This document shows, in pieces, positions 48,521 through 59,427 of a DNA stretch of 64,000 bases. Under the pieces are notes generated by a model. It saw nothing but the letters and a program-made list of their open reading frames with translations, did not search any database and was not told the DNA's origin. Position 1 is the first letter of the stretch. Each line of letters opens with the position of its first letter. Made by a program: the position numbers and the translations under genes. This stretch comes from Rhynchosporium graminicola (lineage: Eukaryota > Ascomycota > Leotiomycetes > Helotiales > Ploettnerulaceae): assembly GCA_900074885.1 (NCBI GenBank), contig FJUW01000019.1, forward strand, positions 62,001 through 126,000, in the 5' to 3' direction.

Positions 48521-49516
48521 ATGAGGCCTACAACACCCAAATATAAGTTTGCCCAGCAGACAGAGCCATCATCTCCTCCGCAGACTCCTACCACTGCCTC
48601 TCCAGCATTCACATTCAAGAGCCGCCGGAACGGCATGCACTTCAACCATGCCCATCTGACAGAGCAGAGTGGAACCATAACACCAACCGGCAATGGAACC
48701 CACCACTTCTCCTACACGCCATTCAACATGCTCAATTCCGATTTCTCCCCGCGATCCACCTCCTCCGACTCCTCCGTCCAACATACAGAGCACTCAGAAG
48801 ACTCGGACGACAGTGCACCACGATCTCTGTCATCCTCACCGATCCCACCCTTCGCCGACGAATCACCACCTCGGAAACAAACAAAAGCAGTCGTGGCAGG
48901 CAATTTCATACTCGAGGAGATATGCGAGGAGGAGTACGAAGACTGGGACTCCGATGACGAGGATGTGATCCGGCCGCACCAGTACGAAGATGCGGAAAGC
49001 GATCGAGCGGCTTCTGTGCGGTCCATGCCACGCAGCGAGATCGATCCGCGCGTCCTCACCGACTTCCAGAACCTACAATGCGAAAACGAAGACTTGGAAG
49101 GCGTGAGGGAGGTATGGTTGGAGAAAAGAAGAGAGGAAAAGCGACGTAAGCGCAGGAGTTCGGGAAGCGTGCAGAAGAGAACTATAAGTCAGAGTATTGG
49201 AAGTGATACGGATGAGGAGGACTTGAAGCCTATTACTTTTGAGGACTCGAATGAGATCGGGTCCAGTGCTAGAAGGTTGAGGAGGAAGACTAAGGGAGAG
49301 AGAATGAGTCTTGTTTTTGATGATCCGCCGCCGAGGATTGATGAGGAGGATGAAGGTCCTGAGAGTGTGGAGGAGATTATCGAGGTTCATGAGGGACACA
49401 CGGATAGAGAAGGAGGGAACTTGAGGGAATTGCCATACTGGTATGTGCAAGACATGGATGTTGATTCTGATGATTCTGATGATCCTGATGATTCTGATGA
49501 TTCCGATGATGAATAA
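48521..49516 (+). CDS. Acidic Ser-rich protein, unknown function
   Basis: A single exon of 331 residues, ATG at 48521. The N-terminal ~120 residues are Ser/Pro/Thr-rich. The middle part carries an acidic patch (EEICEEEYEDWDSDDED) and a conserved-looking stretch (DPRVLTDFQNLQCENEDL). A basic segment follows (KRREEKRRKRR), then RLRRKTKGERMSLVFDDPPPRIDE, which I recall as a recurring motif in fungal hypothetical proteins. The end is LPYWYVQDM followed by a run of DD/DS repeats. There is no signal peptide or membrane helix. The basic and acidic patches would fit a nuclear regulatory protein, but that is inference. The mapped start is the first ATG in a long open frame. Confidence 0.75.
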   Translation: MRPTTPKYKFAQQTEPSSPPQTPTTASPAFTFKSRRNGMHFNHAHLTEQSGTITPTGNGTHHFSYTPFNMLNSDFSPRSTSSDSSVQHTEHSEDSDDSAPRSLSSSPIPPFADESPPRKQTKAVVAGNFILEEICEEEYEDWDSDDEDVIRPHQYEDAESDRAASVRSMPRSEIDPRVLTDFQNLQCENEDLEGVREVWLEKRREEKRRKRRSSGSVQKRTISQSIGSDTDEEDLKPITFEDSNEIGSSARRLRRKTKGERMSLVFDDPPPRIDEEDEGPESVEEIIEVHEGHTDREGGNLRELPYWYVQDMDVDSDDSDDPDDSDDSDDE

Positions 49517-50446
49517 TGAGCATACGATATCTATGCTTGTCGTGTGATGGTTAATGAGCAATGAAATACGAAGAAGAGGACGGATTATGATTTATGACTA
49601 TAGACTGGGAATGCTGGAGCAAAGACTTTGGAACTGGGCTTGGGCATTTGGCATCAACTGCATTGCTTTGGAGGATTTCGTCTAGCGTATATAGCGGTTT
49701 GGGTTTGGTCTTGAAAGTCTGCGAGTGCATAGCGATTAGACATTTTGTTCACACAATCAAAAGCATTTTCATTAACTATATCTTTCTCTTCATGGTCTGC
49801 TTTACGATTCGATATATCTAGCTATACTTCGTATGTCAGTAGGTAATATTATAAGTCTACTGTCTGAGATTCTTCCTCGTCCCCGATACCTCGTAATTTC
49901 CATGTGTTTTGTCAGTGATCCCTCTACTGAAGAAGGCAAAACTCATGAATGTCTAGTCATCCTACATCCATTATCAAGCCTTCCTGAGCACAATACCACA
50001 GATTATTAAGGCTTAGCTTGTGCTGGGAACGCTGCCTTGATTTTGAATAGTAGCATATGCTTACTTAGTCTTGTCGTCTCAGGTTATTTGAAGAAGGGTA
50101 CTTGAGCGTTTGTGATTACAGAAAGTTTTTAAGTGTGAATCACGAAGAACATGCTGTTTTTATAGGCAAGTAATGGAGCTGCTCACGAACAGAGCATTGT
50201 ACTAGCAAGAGAAATGTGTAGCGCACGAAATAATCAAGTCAGCCGGGGAAAATGCGGCTGAATGCGGCCGCTCGAAGAAGCCCAGCTTCGAACATCGCGA
50301 CACCCAACCCCACGTATTCGAACCACATCCAACATCACCAACTTGAAGATCTAATTCTATACACACTGTCGAGCGCTTTGCTGTTGAACTCTACTTCAAT
50401 ACCTGTCTATCTATCTCTACATAACCAGCATCTGCGTATCGATACT
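49517..50446. other. Intergenic, TAF12 upstream region
   Basis: No gene supported. The open frame that reaches into TAF12 starts at 50252 but its first 65 residues look like translated leader; the normal start is 50447. Confidence 0.5.
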
Positions 50447-52585
50447 ATGAATAACGGTCAACAGGCGGGCCCTCCAGCCCAGGGCCAGCCTGCCGGAGCA
50501 CAACCGCAACCGCAACCCCAACAGCAACAGCAGCGCAAGATCCCCCTCTTTAAGCCGGAGCAGATGCGAAACCTGCCGGAACCATTTACTGCAGAAGAAC
50601 GAACCAAATGGGAGCAAGGCCTAAGATCGCTATGGAATCTAATTGAGTCGAATGGGTCCGAGACACAGCAACATCTAGAAGCCAAGCGCAAGCTCATGGA
50701 CTTCTCGAGAACACTCGCGGGGAAATTGCAAGCTGCGGGAAAGGCAAAGGCTCAACAGCAGGCACAGCCAGGACAGTCTGGACAACCTGGACAACCTGGA
50801 AAATCAGGGCAACCGGGACAATCAGGACAGTCTGGCGTACAAGGACAACAACAGCAACCGCAGTCAGCAGCAGCCCCTCAACCTACTACTCAGGGCCAGC
50901 CGCAACAGAATGTGGGACAGGGATCAGAGAATGTCGGTGGATCTACGAGTCCTGCTCAGCAAAGACAGCAGCCCAAGATCAGTCAGAAGTTAATGGAACA
51001 TGTCAACAGCTTCCCATACTCGCTTCCTCCAAACCTTACGCTCGGTACGGCAGAAGCTACGAAATGGCTAGGGGAGTCCAAGAACAAATATGTGAAGGCC
51101 TTGATGAACATGGAATCCCTCGCGGGCCGTATTTCTCAACTTGATGCATTCATCTCGAAGCGAAAAGAAGATGGGAAACCGTTGTCGCCAGAGGAAGAGA
51201 AGGACTTCAAGGAGAAGAGAGAGGCAGCCAACAAGTCGCATACTGACGCCAAGAATTTCGTTGAGAGCTTCCGCCAGCAACAGCAACAGTTCAGAAGTGC
51301 AAATGCTCATTCTCAAGCTCAGGGACAAGCAGCTGGCTCTTCAAATGTTCCTCGACCAGGCCCAAATGCTAGTAATGGTGGACAACCTCCAGCTAGACCA
51401 CAAATGAATCCTCAGCAAGTCCCTAACCCGACACAGACTGTGAATGCTGCCATTGAAGCTGCAAGGAATCAGCAGGCGGGTGGACCTCGTCCCATGCCTC
51501 AAGTTCAGCAACCGAACAGCCAGATGGTGCAGCCTCAAATGCCAGGCCAGAGCGCTCCTTCCAGCACTGGTCAAATGCCTAACATTAAGCAAGAAGCTGG
51601 CCTGCCACCTCAGATCAATACTGCAATCACGCAGATGCAGGGGAACCAACGACCCATGCAAACGAATTCACCTCAATCTGCCGTTCCGCGATCTGCAGGC
51701 ATCCCCCAATCGGCTACCTCGCAAGGCCAACAACAACAACAGATCCCGCAACCTCTATCACAATCGGACGCCTTTCAAAGTGCCGCTAGATCGTACTCCA
51801 ACACAGCCACTGCAAATGTAATGGGCCATTCACATCCAACCGCACCCCGATCTGAAGCCAATGTCATCACAAATAAAATGCCCATCCCCAAGCATCTCCC
51901 CGAACGTGCAACCCAACTTCCGACACAAGTACAAATGCAGCAAGCACGCCCGACTTACACTGGAGGACCGTCAAATGGTGGTAGTGTCATCTCTCAGCCT
52001 GTTATTCCAAAGGTGCCAGCTTATAGCATGGAGGGTGAAGGTGATCACGTTTTGAGCAAGAAGAAGCTTGATGAGTTGGTTCGCCAGGTTACTGGTGGTG
52101 GTCAAGGATTGGATAGTGGTGAGGGATTGACTCCTGATGTTGAAGAGGTATGTTGAATTTCGAGTTTCTACTTGTTCTGTCGTTTTTTCTTCTTCTCGTT
52201 GGCAGCTTGATGGGAATGTGCCTCCCTCCCGTCGAAGCGTGGTGTTCGACTGGTCGAAGTTTCGTCATGAAAACTATGATCCGAAACTTCGGCATTTGTG
52301 TAAGACAGAGAAGCTGACATCCACAAGTCCGTCCTCAACGTTGCCGACAACTTCGTCGATCAAGTCCTCCAAGCCGCTTGCCGTAACGCCAAGGAACGCG
52401 GTAGCAAGACCCTCGAGATCCGTGATATCCAACTCACCCTTGAGCGCGGCTACAACATCCGTATCCCAGGTTACTCTAGCGATGAAATCCGTACCGTTCG
52501 CAAGATCCAGCCTTCTCCAGCTTGGATCTCGAAGATGAGTGCTGTTCAAGCTGCGAAGGTTACTGGTGGCAAGAATAATGATTAG
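50447..52585 (+). CDS. TAF12: Transcription initiation factor TFIID/SAGA subunit 12 (TAF12)
   Basis: Exon 1 (50447-52147) starts [10 protein letters not shown]; exon 2 (52328-52585) begins [12 protein letters not shown]. The 180-bp intron has donor GTATGT, branch site GCTGAC (52313-52318) and acceptor AAG; both exons are in phase 0. The product has 652 residues. A conserved N-terminal block ([19 protein letters not shown], about residues 28-65) is followed by Gln/Pro/Gly-rich linker with short GQPGQ-like repeats. The histone fold starts before the intron ([22 protein letters not shown]) and continues in exon 2 ([36 protein letters not shown]). TAF12 pairs with TAF4 in TFIID and with Ada1 in SAGA. 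An upstream in-frame ATG at 50252 would add 65 residues and is disfavoured. Confidence 0.93.
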
Positions 52586-54539
52586 GTTAAAGTATGTTTC
52601 CTCTTCCAACACCAGTTAAGGGAAAAAGCTGATATCGTCTTAGCACGGAACCATGTCCTTGGCTTCTGGAGTTTGTGGCATGCAGATTTCTCCCTTTTCA
52701 AAGCTTGGCGTTGGCTGGTATCATGGAAGGAAGGGGGCATGGATAACGGCGTTTCGTTATTGAAAAATCCTTCTGTGTAAACAATGATGGCAATCTGCCT
52801 TGGTTTACAGGATGGGATTGGTGGAACGAAACGCAACGCTCTAGTATGGTAAGGATGGATGGGATGTTCATAGTTTACTTTGCATGCAGATACGTAGCTA
52901 GCTAGCTACCTGCAGGTGGACTGACTTGACTGCCTGGCTTGAGAGGTAGTTTAGTGGACATTAATTAATGCACTTGCTACATATCATCGGAATGAAATCG
53001 AGTCAACGTCTGGATATGGAAATCTCGTGGAATATTGTATGTTGCTGATATGAACGAAGATGTCAGAAAACGTGGGATGGGAAGTGTGGAGACTGACTGG
53101 TTGACTGGTTGGTTTGGGGAAATTGGGTTTGAGATTCTATAGTAGGGAGGTAGGTAGGTATATATATATGTAGATTTCTCATCCCGGAGTGCGAGCGTAA
53201 GTGCTTAGAGGGACCAGATTAAGTGAATGGTTTGTTGGATTTTGTGTGATGAGATGAGATGAGATGGGGGAATTAGTATTGGGAGCTTTGGAAGGGATTG
53301 GGGGATGGGGGTCGAGGGGGAGGAGGGAGAGGGGGAGGAGTGTATGGTGATGCTAAAGGGGTTTATGTGAGTTTGTGGATACTAAGAATACTGTTTTGGG
53401 GGGTTGGGGTCTGGGGTCTGTGTTTTGGGGTTCGGGGGTTTGTACTTGAGCGAGTTTTGGATTTGTGTTAAGATTAGGAGGGGAAAGAGGGGATAAGGAT
53501 GGGGATGAGGGATGGGGATGGGGATGGGGATGGGGAAATCTTTTGTCTGGATATTCTAATGGAGAAGTGTTACCGTACAGTCTACGGATCACCACAGTAG
53601 GTTCATCTTTTGTGTATGCAGGTAGGATGAGAAGTGAGTGAGGCCGAGGATGGGATACCGGTCGTCGGGACGGGGGATAATGAAAGGGAGGCTTGTTTGA
53701 AGGGTTGGTGGAATGGTGCGAAAAGGGGCTGTGTTTGTTCATTTCTGAACGGATGGAGAGTTTACGCTGAGTATCAGTAAGGTGTTGAAGGGAATGGATT
53801 GACATTTTGGGCAAGGGGATTTTAGAGGAAGCACACGTACCCAGAACGATGATTTGACTACCACGAAACCGACACGCAACTTTCAACAGGAAACAAGGAG
53901 AGGATCCCATTATCACAAGCGGCTCTAGATCTCCTACTACTATCGATCGACATAGTAGTAGTATTCCCCGTTCAGATCTAGGCTTTGCTTTGGCTGAGCT
54001 TGATTGAGGTTTTGACTTCATATCCTCAGATCTATTCCATTTAGACTGTGTGTATGCGATCCTCCTTTCGAATGCGTATGCGCTGCTTGAAGCTAGTTGA
54101 ATATAGGGTATAGTAACTTCCTTCCTAAGACTTACTTTGGACATCCATCGATTACCTGGATTGTTATATCCGCAGCTAGAGCATGAATCAGCCCGCTCGA
54201 CTCTCTACATGGGCAGAATATATACTTATGTCAAGAGAGAAGTAGCGCGACATGTGCAATCACAATATCCTCGAGTCTGACCCTTGAGCTTCACTGCATG
54301 CGCCATTCTTTCTTCGACATGGCTTCACTTCGCCCTTCGAATTCTTGAGATCCTCGTCCTATTCTAGGCATGCGTGTATGGGAAACGTACGAATTGGGTG
54401 GTTAGGTAGGGTTCTTGATATCATGGTGATTACCTAGCGAACCATGGAGAGCCGCGAACGTATAATGTGGTTTGATTGTATGAATACTGTACCTGAGATG
54501 CAGAATTCCCTAGCTAGGTACCCAGGGGTGATATTTCGC
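52586..54539. other. Intergenic with simple repeats
   Basis: GGGGAT repeats lie at about 53500-53536 and a G-rich stretch at 53280-53345. The minus-strand frame 53353-54144 is low-complexity His/Pro/Ser-rich sequence produced by those repeats and is not accepted as a gene. Confidence 0.55.
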
Positions 54540-56860
54540 TTACGAGGCTGATGTTTCGTCTCTGGTGAAGCTGACGTGGCCTTGTGACTCGATAGTTCCT
54601 ACTACACCCGTCAATCATAATATGGTTTGATTTAATTCGTGAAGTCACGAAAGTAATTAAATAGCTTTAAGAGAAGCACTTTTTGAATATCGTACGGATT
54701 AAGAAGGGCATTAGTAAGAGGATACTTTGATCTTGAACTTGAGTAGTCAACCTCATCTGCGACTGCATAAAGCCCTGTTTCGCACTAGAAACTTACATAC
54801 TCAAGAGCTTAGGCTTTCTACCTTTCTCCTTTTCTTCCCCTAATATTACAGATTCTCTAAGAGTTAATACTACTACATCCCTCTAATATCGATCCATATA
54901 ATCCGACTAAGTACTCTCCAATCACAAGAAACGAGTCGAGTCGGAGTAATCCAAGATTCGCTTAAATTTACTAATAGAACCCTAATTTGCCAACTCTAGC
55001 TTATAGCTACCTAAGTATTTCTCTACACATGAGCCTATATCGTTATCCGAAGAGACAGATCGTGGCTTCATCGTCAAATTAAACGCTTCATAGAATATTA
55101 GGCAAGTGGACCGCTGCTAGAGTCGATTAACATTGAAGTGTTTACGTCGAGTTTTGGTGCGAAAAAGGGGTTTATAGGGTAGCTGTTGACTAGTGCTGTA
55201 TCGCTGTTATACTCGAGGCTGTAGGTGGGCTATTTCGTTTCAAGTGAATCGGAGCTGACTTTATGACTCGATAATCTGTATATCTCATTTTTATATTCGA
55301 AGCCGTGAAGCTGCAATGTGACATAACTCCTAAAGTCACGGAAGGAGTTGATGACCCTATTAAAAAGCTTTGCTAGCAGTCGTAGGAATGATTCAGATTA
55401 CTAATCGGAAGATCTTTTGATCTTGAACACAGATTCCCATCCTACTCGAGGGTAGGCTATTTCGTCTCCAACAAATTAGCGTTGGCCTTATGACTTAACC
55501 GTTCCCACGTCATGCAGTCGTGAAATTGTGTTACGTCTTTATTTTTAAAATCACGAAAGAGATTGACTACTTTTTGTTAGTAGTTCTGAAAACCGTGGGA
55601 ACTGTCATAACATTAATAAGAAGATGATTTCAAACATTCTCTTGCCATCTGGGGACGGATTATGCTCACTCGAGGGTGCAGGTGACTGGGTGAGTACGAA
55701 TTCGTCTTCGGCCAAGGGAGCATAGGCATAATTCGTGCTGTATATAAACTTTAGTACTATATCCCGAAGATAAAGTTACCAGAGTACTATAGGATGTTAC
55801 TTATAGCAAATTCCTACTATCGCGTAGTTATTTATTGACTTTTATACTAAGTAAATCTTATAAGATCATGATCCTACGACTGTCGGGACTTCAAGGTGAC
55901 TATTGCGTAGAACGCAAATTGGCCTGGGCTGAAGCTAGAGCCTTAATTTTAGTTTTTCTCGCCGGAATTGACATCTTGAGCTTCGTCGGATAGGCAGTTA
56001 GAACGTAGGTGTATTATACACCATATCATGATCCAGACTGACCTTTGTATGACTTTGCTTGGTGCGATGGAGCAGGATGGTGATTTGTTGCTCCTTACAA
56101 GCTGATCTTGTGACCCGAGTCTCCTTATCATTCAAAGTCATGAAATGAAATTGTAACATGACCTTACTTGCGATACCTCACTAAAGTCAGGAAAGTAGCT
56201 GATGACTTTAGCAAACGTACATTTGAAGCCAAAAGAAGTATTTGGGATGTTAGGAAGAAGGTGATTTCATAATGTATCTCGCTTACGCTCGTTCGAGGGT
56301 GGGTATAGGATGGCTCGAGGACTTCCATCGACCTTCCATCGGCCCTCGAAGCCAAAGTCAATAGAATACCATGGGACATTACTTGTATCAAGTCTTCTAT
56401 ATCGCGTAAATATTTAATGACCTTGTAACAAGCAAATATACAAGATCAGGACCCTACGAGCTTTATGGTGCATAGGTACTCGAGTGTCGTGTAGAAGGCG
56501 AATTGGACTGGAGTAAAGCTGACTTTATGACCCGAGTTCTCTTATGATTTAAAGTCATGAAATTACAAAATGACCTTACTGTTGTATCTTGGGTAGGTCA
56601 CGAAAGTAGTTGATGACTTTAACAAACGTAGGTTACAAAGTCCTGAGAATTTTTCAGGACATTAGTAAGATGAAGCCAGAGCTGACCTTATAACCCGAGG
56701 TGACCCGAGTCCCTTATCATTCAGAGTCATGAATTGTAGCATGACCTTAGGAGTGTATCGAAGAAATTTCACCAATGCAGTCGATTGATTAATTTGATAA
56801 AAGTGGGTTTGAAAGCCGTGAGATGTACTCAGGACATTAATAAGAACATACATAATCCCA
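54540..56860. repeat. Array of degenerate ~230-bp repeat units
   Basis: At least six diverged copies of one unit are visible, near 54565, 55255, 55480, 56100, 56515 and 56675. Shared landmarks in order are GCTGACCTTATGACCCGAG, a short variable stretch, AGTCATGAAATTGTAACATG, TCACGAAAGTAGTTGATGAC, a CAAACGTAGGTTTGAAAGCC-like part, and TTCAGGACATTAGTAAGAAG, ending with CTCGAGGGT. A second landmark pair links 55750-55935 to 56356-56522 (ATGTTACTTATAGCAA vs similar). Most copies lack coding frames and contain AT-rich patches. The origin is unknown. Confidence 0.7.
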
Positions 56861-57966
56861 ACATGCACTTCGCTTACATAAGGATTATGCTCCATGGGAC
56901 CATGAGGTGGTTCAGGCAACACGCTGCTTCGCGTCAAGGTTCTGCATCGGGCCGAGCTATCGCTTGCCGCGGCTATTCTAGAGCTTCACCAAACCATGTC
57001 CTAGCCCAAAGCACAGTTACACAACGACAAAACAATGATTCTCACGTCGCCCCAAGTTCAACCTCATACTATTTCCCTATCATACTATTTTCACCTCCAT
57101 CATCCCTAGACCGACCAATCATACCTCAGTACACATTAGCCGAACGCAAATACGTAGGTAGACAATCACAGCAACTTGCTACGCAGCCTCCCTTCTACAG
57201 AGTAAAAACCTCCCTTCTCTCGTTCACATGGAGCCATCTGCCTCCTCGCAAACTGGGACGCAGACCTCATCAACAACAATCTGAACCACCGAAGCATATC
57301 TATAGTATCCGATATCTACTCCAATTTTCGATGTTTTCTCGACCCGTTTTGGACAGCGGACTTACCTACTGATAAGTATCAGCAGGAAGAAGGGAATACA
57401 CTTCTTCACACATTCCCTTTACTGCTTCTCGTCGATTTATGCTATATCCGCTGCGCTGCATTCAGCTGGGTTTCTGTAGGTAGGCTTGGTACGATTGCTC
57501 TACAAAGGAAAGGTGCTTGGACTCAAAGCTTGGCCGCAGAGCCGCATGGTCGTTAGCGCAATCCATCAATCGGGTACTTCTCGGTTAACTCGGTACAACC
57601 TTTGATACCTACCTAACTTTTAGCTTCTCCTAGTTCCCATGAATTATTTAAAGCAATCGCCTCATCTTCCTCTTCTTTTCTCTTCTCTTCTCCTCTGAAT
57701 TATCTGCTCTTTACCCTCTTGAAGGCTCATCTGCGTCATATACATATTTCTCAACACGTTTTACGAGACATATAACTCTAGAACTCTTTTCCATCTAATA
57801 AGTCAAATATCGTCGGTAATTACTGCCAGTTTTCCTATTTACTGTATATTCTCCACCATTTATTCTTACTATATATACATACAATTACTTACATTTTCCC
57901 TCGAAGTCTCAAAAGCCCGTATTCTAACCGGCTTCAAAATACAGCACTGCAACACCGCACGATAGA
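56861..57966. other. Intergenic, no accepted gene
   Basis: An open frame (56785-57372) overlaps the last repeat unit; its first part is repeat sequence and its rest has no recognised domain. Pyrimidine-rich sequence at 57660-57720 and 57840-57900 may be the promoter and leader of the small gene at 57967. Confidence 0.5.
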
Positions 57967-58254
57967 ATGGCAGCTCCAGTTTTGAACCTCACTGCTTCTG
58001 CAGCCAGGACAATGCTGTCTAGTACAGCCTCGAGTAGTCTGTGCAAGGAGGGTATGGAAAGTTGGAAGATCGGGTTGGTTATACTAGGAGTCATGATCGT
58101 CGCGGGTCTCTTCAGCGCGGGTGTCGTGGTGTATTTCCACTCACGGTGGCTCCTTCGTAGACTAATGTCCTGCCAACAGTGGCAACTTGGACAATGTATA
58201 CGAGAGGAAGCTGAGAGGGTTGATCTAGAGTTTACACCAGAATGGAGGCTCTGA
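57967..58254 (+). CDS. Small single-pass membrane protein, unknown
   Basis: A 95-residue single-exon frame, ATG at 57967 within a good leader context. A hydrophobic helix, about residues 34-57 (IGLVILGVMIVAGLFSAGVV), is followed by a basic, Cys/Gln-rich part (SRWLLRRLMSCQQW) and a final EFTPEWRL. No signal cleavage site is seen, so it is probably a type III or II single-pass protein. I do not know a family for it. An intact helix and a sensible stop make a chance frame less likely, but the short length limits certainty. Confidence 0.55.
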   Translation: MAAPVLNLTASAARTMLSSTASSSLCKEGMESWKIGLVILGVMIVAGLFSAGVVVYFHSRWLLRRLMSCQQWQLGQCIREEAERVDLEFTPEWRL

Positions 58255-58706
58255 GGAAAGTAGCTCTCGCTCCTTCCTCAACCAAATCCATGAGCAGCTC
58301 ATCTACTGCCCCCCCCTCCCCCGCGGGGGCACATCCCGCATTAATTACCTAGTAAGTGAGGAGTTTACCTCTCGTAGCTAAGCCTGCTATTACCCTACCA
58401 AAATCAGTATTATTTTCGCAGCTAAGGCTGATAGCCTGAAGCGCTTCTGCTACTAAATGTAAGATAAGGTGATATATTATTGACTTCGATATTCTCATAA
58501 TTCTACTACTATCTGTGCTGTTGACTCGACTAATTCGACTGTGATATAATCACGATTATATTAACTGTAAAGAGAGATTTTAGTAGCAATTCTCTTCATA
58601 GTAATATCGACGATATCTTAGCGTAGAATATAGCTCTACGCACCGAAATTGTAGTAGAAGAATCACGTGTTCTAGTAGAGACTATTGTAGAAAACGTCGC
58701 ATTATA
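58255..58706. other. Intergenic, AT-rich RIP-like
   Basis: C-rich run at 58305-58325, then AT-rich, TpA-rich sequence with stops in all frames, resembling degraded repeat DNA. No element ends were found besides the MITE that follows. Confidence 0.5.
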
Positions 58707-58940
58707 CGCTGCGCTGCCACCAGGGTTGCATTTTTCGGGCCGGAACTAGGTTTAAAGTATTATTATACGAACTGTCTTCTATCTCGATCGAAACAAAAGT
58801 CGCAGAAATATTACAGGACATTACCATTGTAGCATTTCAAAGTCGTCTACTCATTTGATGACTTATTTTGCCTTCCCATTTGCTAGTATTGAGCGACTTG
58901 GCGAGTGCACACTAGTGCAACGCTGATGGCAGCGCAGCGG
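58707..58940. mobile_element. MITE-like element with 24-bp terminal inverted repeats
   Basis: Left end 58707-58730 (CGCTGCGCTGCCACCAGG...) and right end 58916-58939 (TGCAACGCTGATGGCAGC...) match as inverted repeats over 24 bp with two mismatches. The bases outside are TTATA on both sides (58702-58706 and 58941-58945), a candidate 5-bp target duplication. The interior of ~185 bp is non-coding. Size, ends and lack of genes fit a miniature inverted-repeat element; the parent transposase is not in the window. Confidence 0.65.
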
Positions 58941-59427
58941 TTATAGTAACGCCTTTAAGAGCTTCTTCAAGCTTACTTGAGCCCGAGTGCTTAAGATACG
59001 TCTCGCGGTACTGAAAAACCCTAGGAAATATTTCTGATCAATCGATATTTCTCAGTGTTTTGTGTATCGCATGGGGGCGGGGCCCGGGGGCCAGTATATG
59101 AATTGGGCGGGCCAGTATATTTGCTGCTAATCCATCTCACGGAAAGATGTGAGGCACGTGACGTCAGTCGAATACAGCGCTAGCGTAAAGCGAGCGGCCG
59201 CGTCTGCTCTCTTGCTCATGACAACTCGACCCACCGAGCACTATCATCATCACCTCCGATCCATCAAACGAAATTAAAGCCAATCTTTCAACCTCTACCA
59301 TATCCCAAGGAATCCTGTGGCATCGAATATCAAACTAAGATATCGCAATCCTATCATCGCGCTCCATCGAAGCCAAGAGCACGTCACAGAAGAGCGCCTT
59401 CCAGACGCTGAATCGTAATCAGTCAAT
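58941..59427. other. RPN3 upstream region
   Basis: No gene. G-rich tract 59071-59092. The last ~250 bp (59180-59427) should contain the promoter and leader of RPN3. Confidence 0.5.

Noticed and set aside
50252..50446. Upstream extension of TAF12
   Set aside because: Its 65 residues have no family conservation I know; the standard start MNNGQQ lies at 50447.
52148..52327. Alternative TAF12 acceptor at 52205
   Set aside because: It would add residues unlike TAF12 and break the histone-fold frame, while the acceptor at 52327 continues the histone fold directly.
53353..54144. 263-codon minus-strand frame
   Set aside because: His/Pro/Ser low complexity from GGGGAT and G-rich repeats; no domain and no introns or context supporting a gene.
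56785..57372. 195-codon plus-strand frame
   Set aside because: Its start lies inside the degenerate repeat array and the rest is featureless; kept only as intergenic.
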